Under the pieces are notes generated by a model that saw only the letters and a list, made by a program, of their open reading frames with translations, ran no database searches and had not been told where the DNA came from. A program made the position numbers and the translations under genes. DNA of 6,442 nt from Thermohalobaculum sp035527255. Its GTDB lineage: Bacteria > Pseudomonadota > Alphaproteobacteria > Rhodobacterales > Rhodobacteraceae. Shown here piece by piece: positions 5,541-6,442 of this stretch. Location: positions 1 to 6,442 of the forward strand of contig DATLAW010000017.1 in assembly GCA_035527255.1 (NCBI GenBank). Reading direction: 5' to 3'. Each line of letters starts with the position of its first letter. Position 1 is the first letter of the stretch.

Positions 5541-5562
5541 CTGGCTTCCACCTGGCTTCCAC
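5541..5562. repeat. tandem 11-base direct repeat
   Basis: CTGGCTTCCAC occurs twice head to tail (5541-5551 and 5552-5562) immediately after the terminator T-run. The remaining stretch up to the end of the DUF4238-like gene (5563-5608) shows nothing further. The repeat sits at the junction between GC-rich core DNA with its tRNA and lower-GC DNA. It may be a recombination-site scar or simple slippage; the sequence does not decide. Confidence 0.6.
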
Positions 5563-5608
5563 CGTAGGCGAGTTCGAGGGCATTTCTGGAGTCGTGGCAT
5601 CTACGTCG

Positions 5609-6442
5609 CTAGCGAGAAACAGGCCACCTCGCTTTCGGCCTCCGCTGACCGAAAACTGTCCGGTGGTTCATGACTTCGCCTTCGGCAGTATCGATAATAT
5701 CGGTTTTGAGCATTGGGGAAACGTTTGCGTATTTCCGGATCATCGCTTCCTGTCCTGGCTTTTGAGCGAAGACGGCTTCATTTGCGAAACGACATATTTG
5801 ACGATTTATGCGCAACACAAACTCCAGGGCATCAATATCAAAATATTCTAGACCGACACGTTTGAAGCGCTCCTTCATGTGATTGTCGCCGTAAATCAAC
5901 AGATCGGGTCCAACTGGGAAGAGGAGCATAATCTGTCCATCGAGCTTCACATTATAGGGTCTCATTTGACCCTCGGCAAAAGTCGGATCAAACCAGATGA
6001 CCGGGTTGTCACTGGAGAGGAACGGTGTGCTCGTTTGATTTACAAGCACTCCAATTCCGAGTGCGTAAAAGAGCCGCCCCATACTCTTCACGATGTGAGC
6101 CATAGCGTGGATCGATTGATGAGGGTCAATCGCGACTTCTAAATGGTCGAGCAAGTCCTCGGCGCCTTCAGGCATTGGCGGCAGTTTACCCTCACGATAC
6201 AACCGCCGGGCCGTAGCCTTTACCTGCTCGGCGAGCAATCTTTCGACGGCATCACGCGCCGCTGGCACGCGCGCACGCTGTAGACCAATGAACGCGAATA
6301 TGCTCTCCAACAGATCATTGACGTTTTCACGGCTTCCAAGTGCTCTCATGATGCCAGGCCACGTTGCCTCTGCTTTGGAGAACAGATCCTCAAGCGCATT
6401 GTGATCGATGCCCCCATTTAGCATTGGCTGTGAATAGTAATA
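5609..6442 (-). CDS. DUF4238-like protein, N-terminus beyond the window
   Basis: The frame is open from TAG (5609-5611) to the right edge, giving 277 codons. An ATG at 6424 exists, but the frame continues upstream of it as YYYSQP, and DUF4238 proteins normally begin earlier with an HYVP-type motif. The true start is therefore probably outside. Numbered from Met 6424, the family-like parts are an acidic helical region with a conserved-looking early segment (NALEDLFSKAEATWPGIM, 9-26), FLSSDNPV (135-142), LLFPVGPDLLI (167-177) and INRQICRFANEAVFAQ (206-221). The family has no established function that I can name, and its members are often seen among accessory genes. Sampled G+C is 48-53%, far below the neighbours, and it follows a tRNA gene, which suggests horizontal transfer. 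No signal peptide or membrane segment is evident in the visible part. Confidence 0.75.
   Translation of the reverse strand, partial: YYYSQPMLNGGIDHNALEDLFSKAEATWPGIMRALGSRENVNDLLESIFAFIGLQRARVPAARDAVERLLAEQVKATARRLYREGKLPPMPEGAEDLLDHLEVAIDPHQSIHAMAHIVKSMGRLFYALGIGVLVNQTSTPFLSSDNPVIWFDPTFAEGQMRPYNVKLDGQIMLLFPVGPDLLIYGDNHMKERFKRVGLEYFDIDALEFVLRINRQICRFANEAVFAQKPGQEAMIRKYANVSPMLKTDIIDTAEGEVMNHRTVFGQRRPKARWPVSR

Noticed and set aside
5536..5600. Possible 21-codon minus-strand peptide (start 5600) or integrase remnant across the tandem repeat
   Set aside because: It is too short, has no binding site, and no integrase signature residues can be seen.
5594..5851. Plus-strand 85-codon frame beyond the tRNA
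   Set aside because: It is antisense to the DUF4238-like frame and has no motif of its own.

Overview
The window looks like chromosomal DNA of an alphaproteobacterium. The core genes are GC-rich (about 73% G+C by hand count at 3121-3180). The tRNA-His has the G1:U72 plus A73 acceptor end that, in established tRNA identity work, marks an alphaproteobacterial lineage. The small gene at 4938-5240 resembles a family I know from rhizobia and relatives. No species can be named.

Layout from the left: (1) the end of an IS5-family insertion sequence (1-136), abutting the stop codon of prfB. (2) prfB, release factor 2, on the minus strand (137-1267). (3) A 215-base gap with a long nested hairpin (1381-1448). 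(4) A serine hydroxymethyltransferase-like PLP enzyme on the minus strand (1483-2799), divergent from a GcvA-type LysR regulator on the plus strand (2909-3823). Their shared control region holds three CTAG cores at offsets of 30 and 15 bases. (5) A minus-strand gene pair: a DUF6324-like small protein with a TTG start (4938-5240), overlapping a PAS-plus-histidine-kinase-like protein (3839-4960). (6) A plus-strand tRNA-His gene (5420-5496) with its own likely promoter and a good intrinsic terminator. (7) Beyond it, DNA of clearly lower G+C (about 48-53% in sampled lines) carrying a DUF4238-like gene that runs off the right edge.

Two groups may form units. The LysR regulator and the SHMT-like enzyme form a classic divergent regulator/target pair, plausibly in glycine or hydroxy-amino-acid metabolism. 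However, the enzyme has lost residues that canonical SHMT uses at the folate/substrate site, so simple glyA activity is doubtful. The small protein and the kinase-like protein overlap by 23 bases and probably share the promoter at 5263-5290, which carries a perfect 6-7-6 palindrome over its -35 element. The kinase-like protein has Asn where the phospho-accepting His belongs and Gly where the N-box Asn belongs. It therefore looks like a pseudokinase, and this is the most unusual feature here.

Both ends show signs of mobile DNA: an IS at the left, and a base-composition shift just after tRNA-His at the right, which suggests the edge of a genomic island. No integrase, CRISPR array, rRNA or clear defence system is visible.
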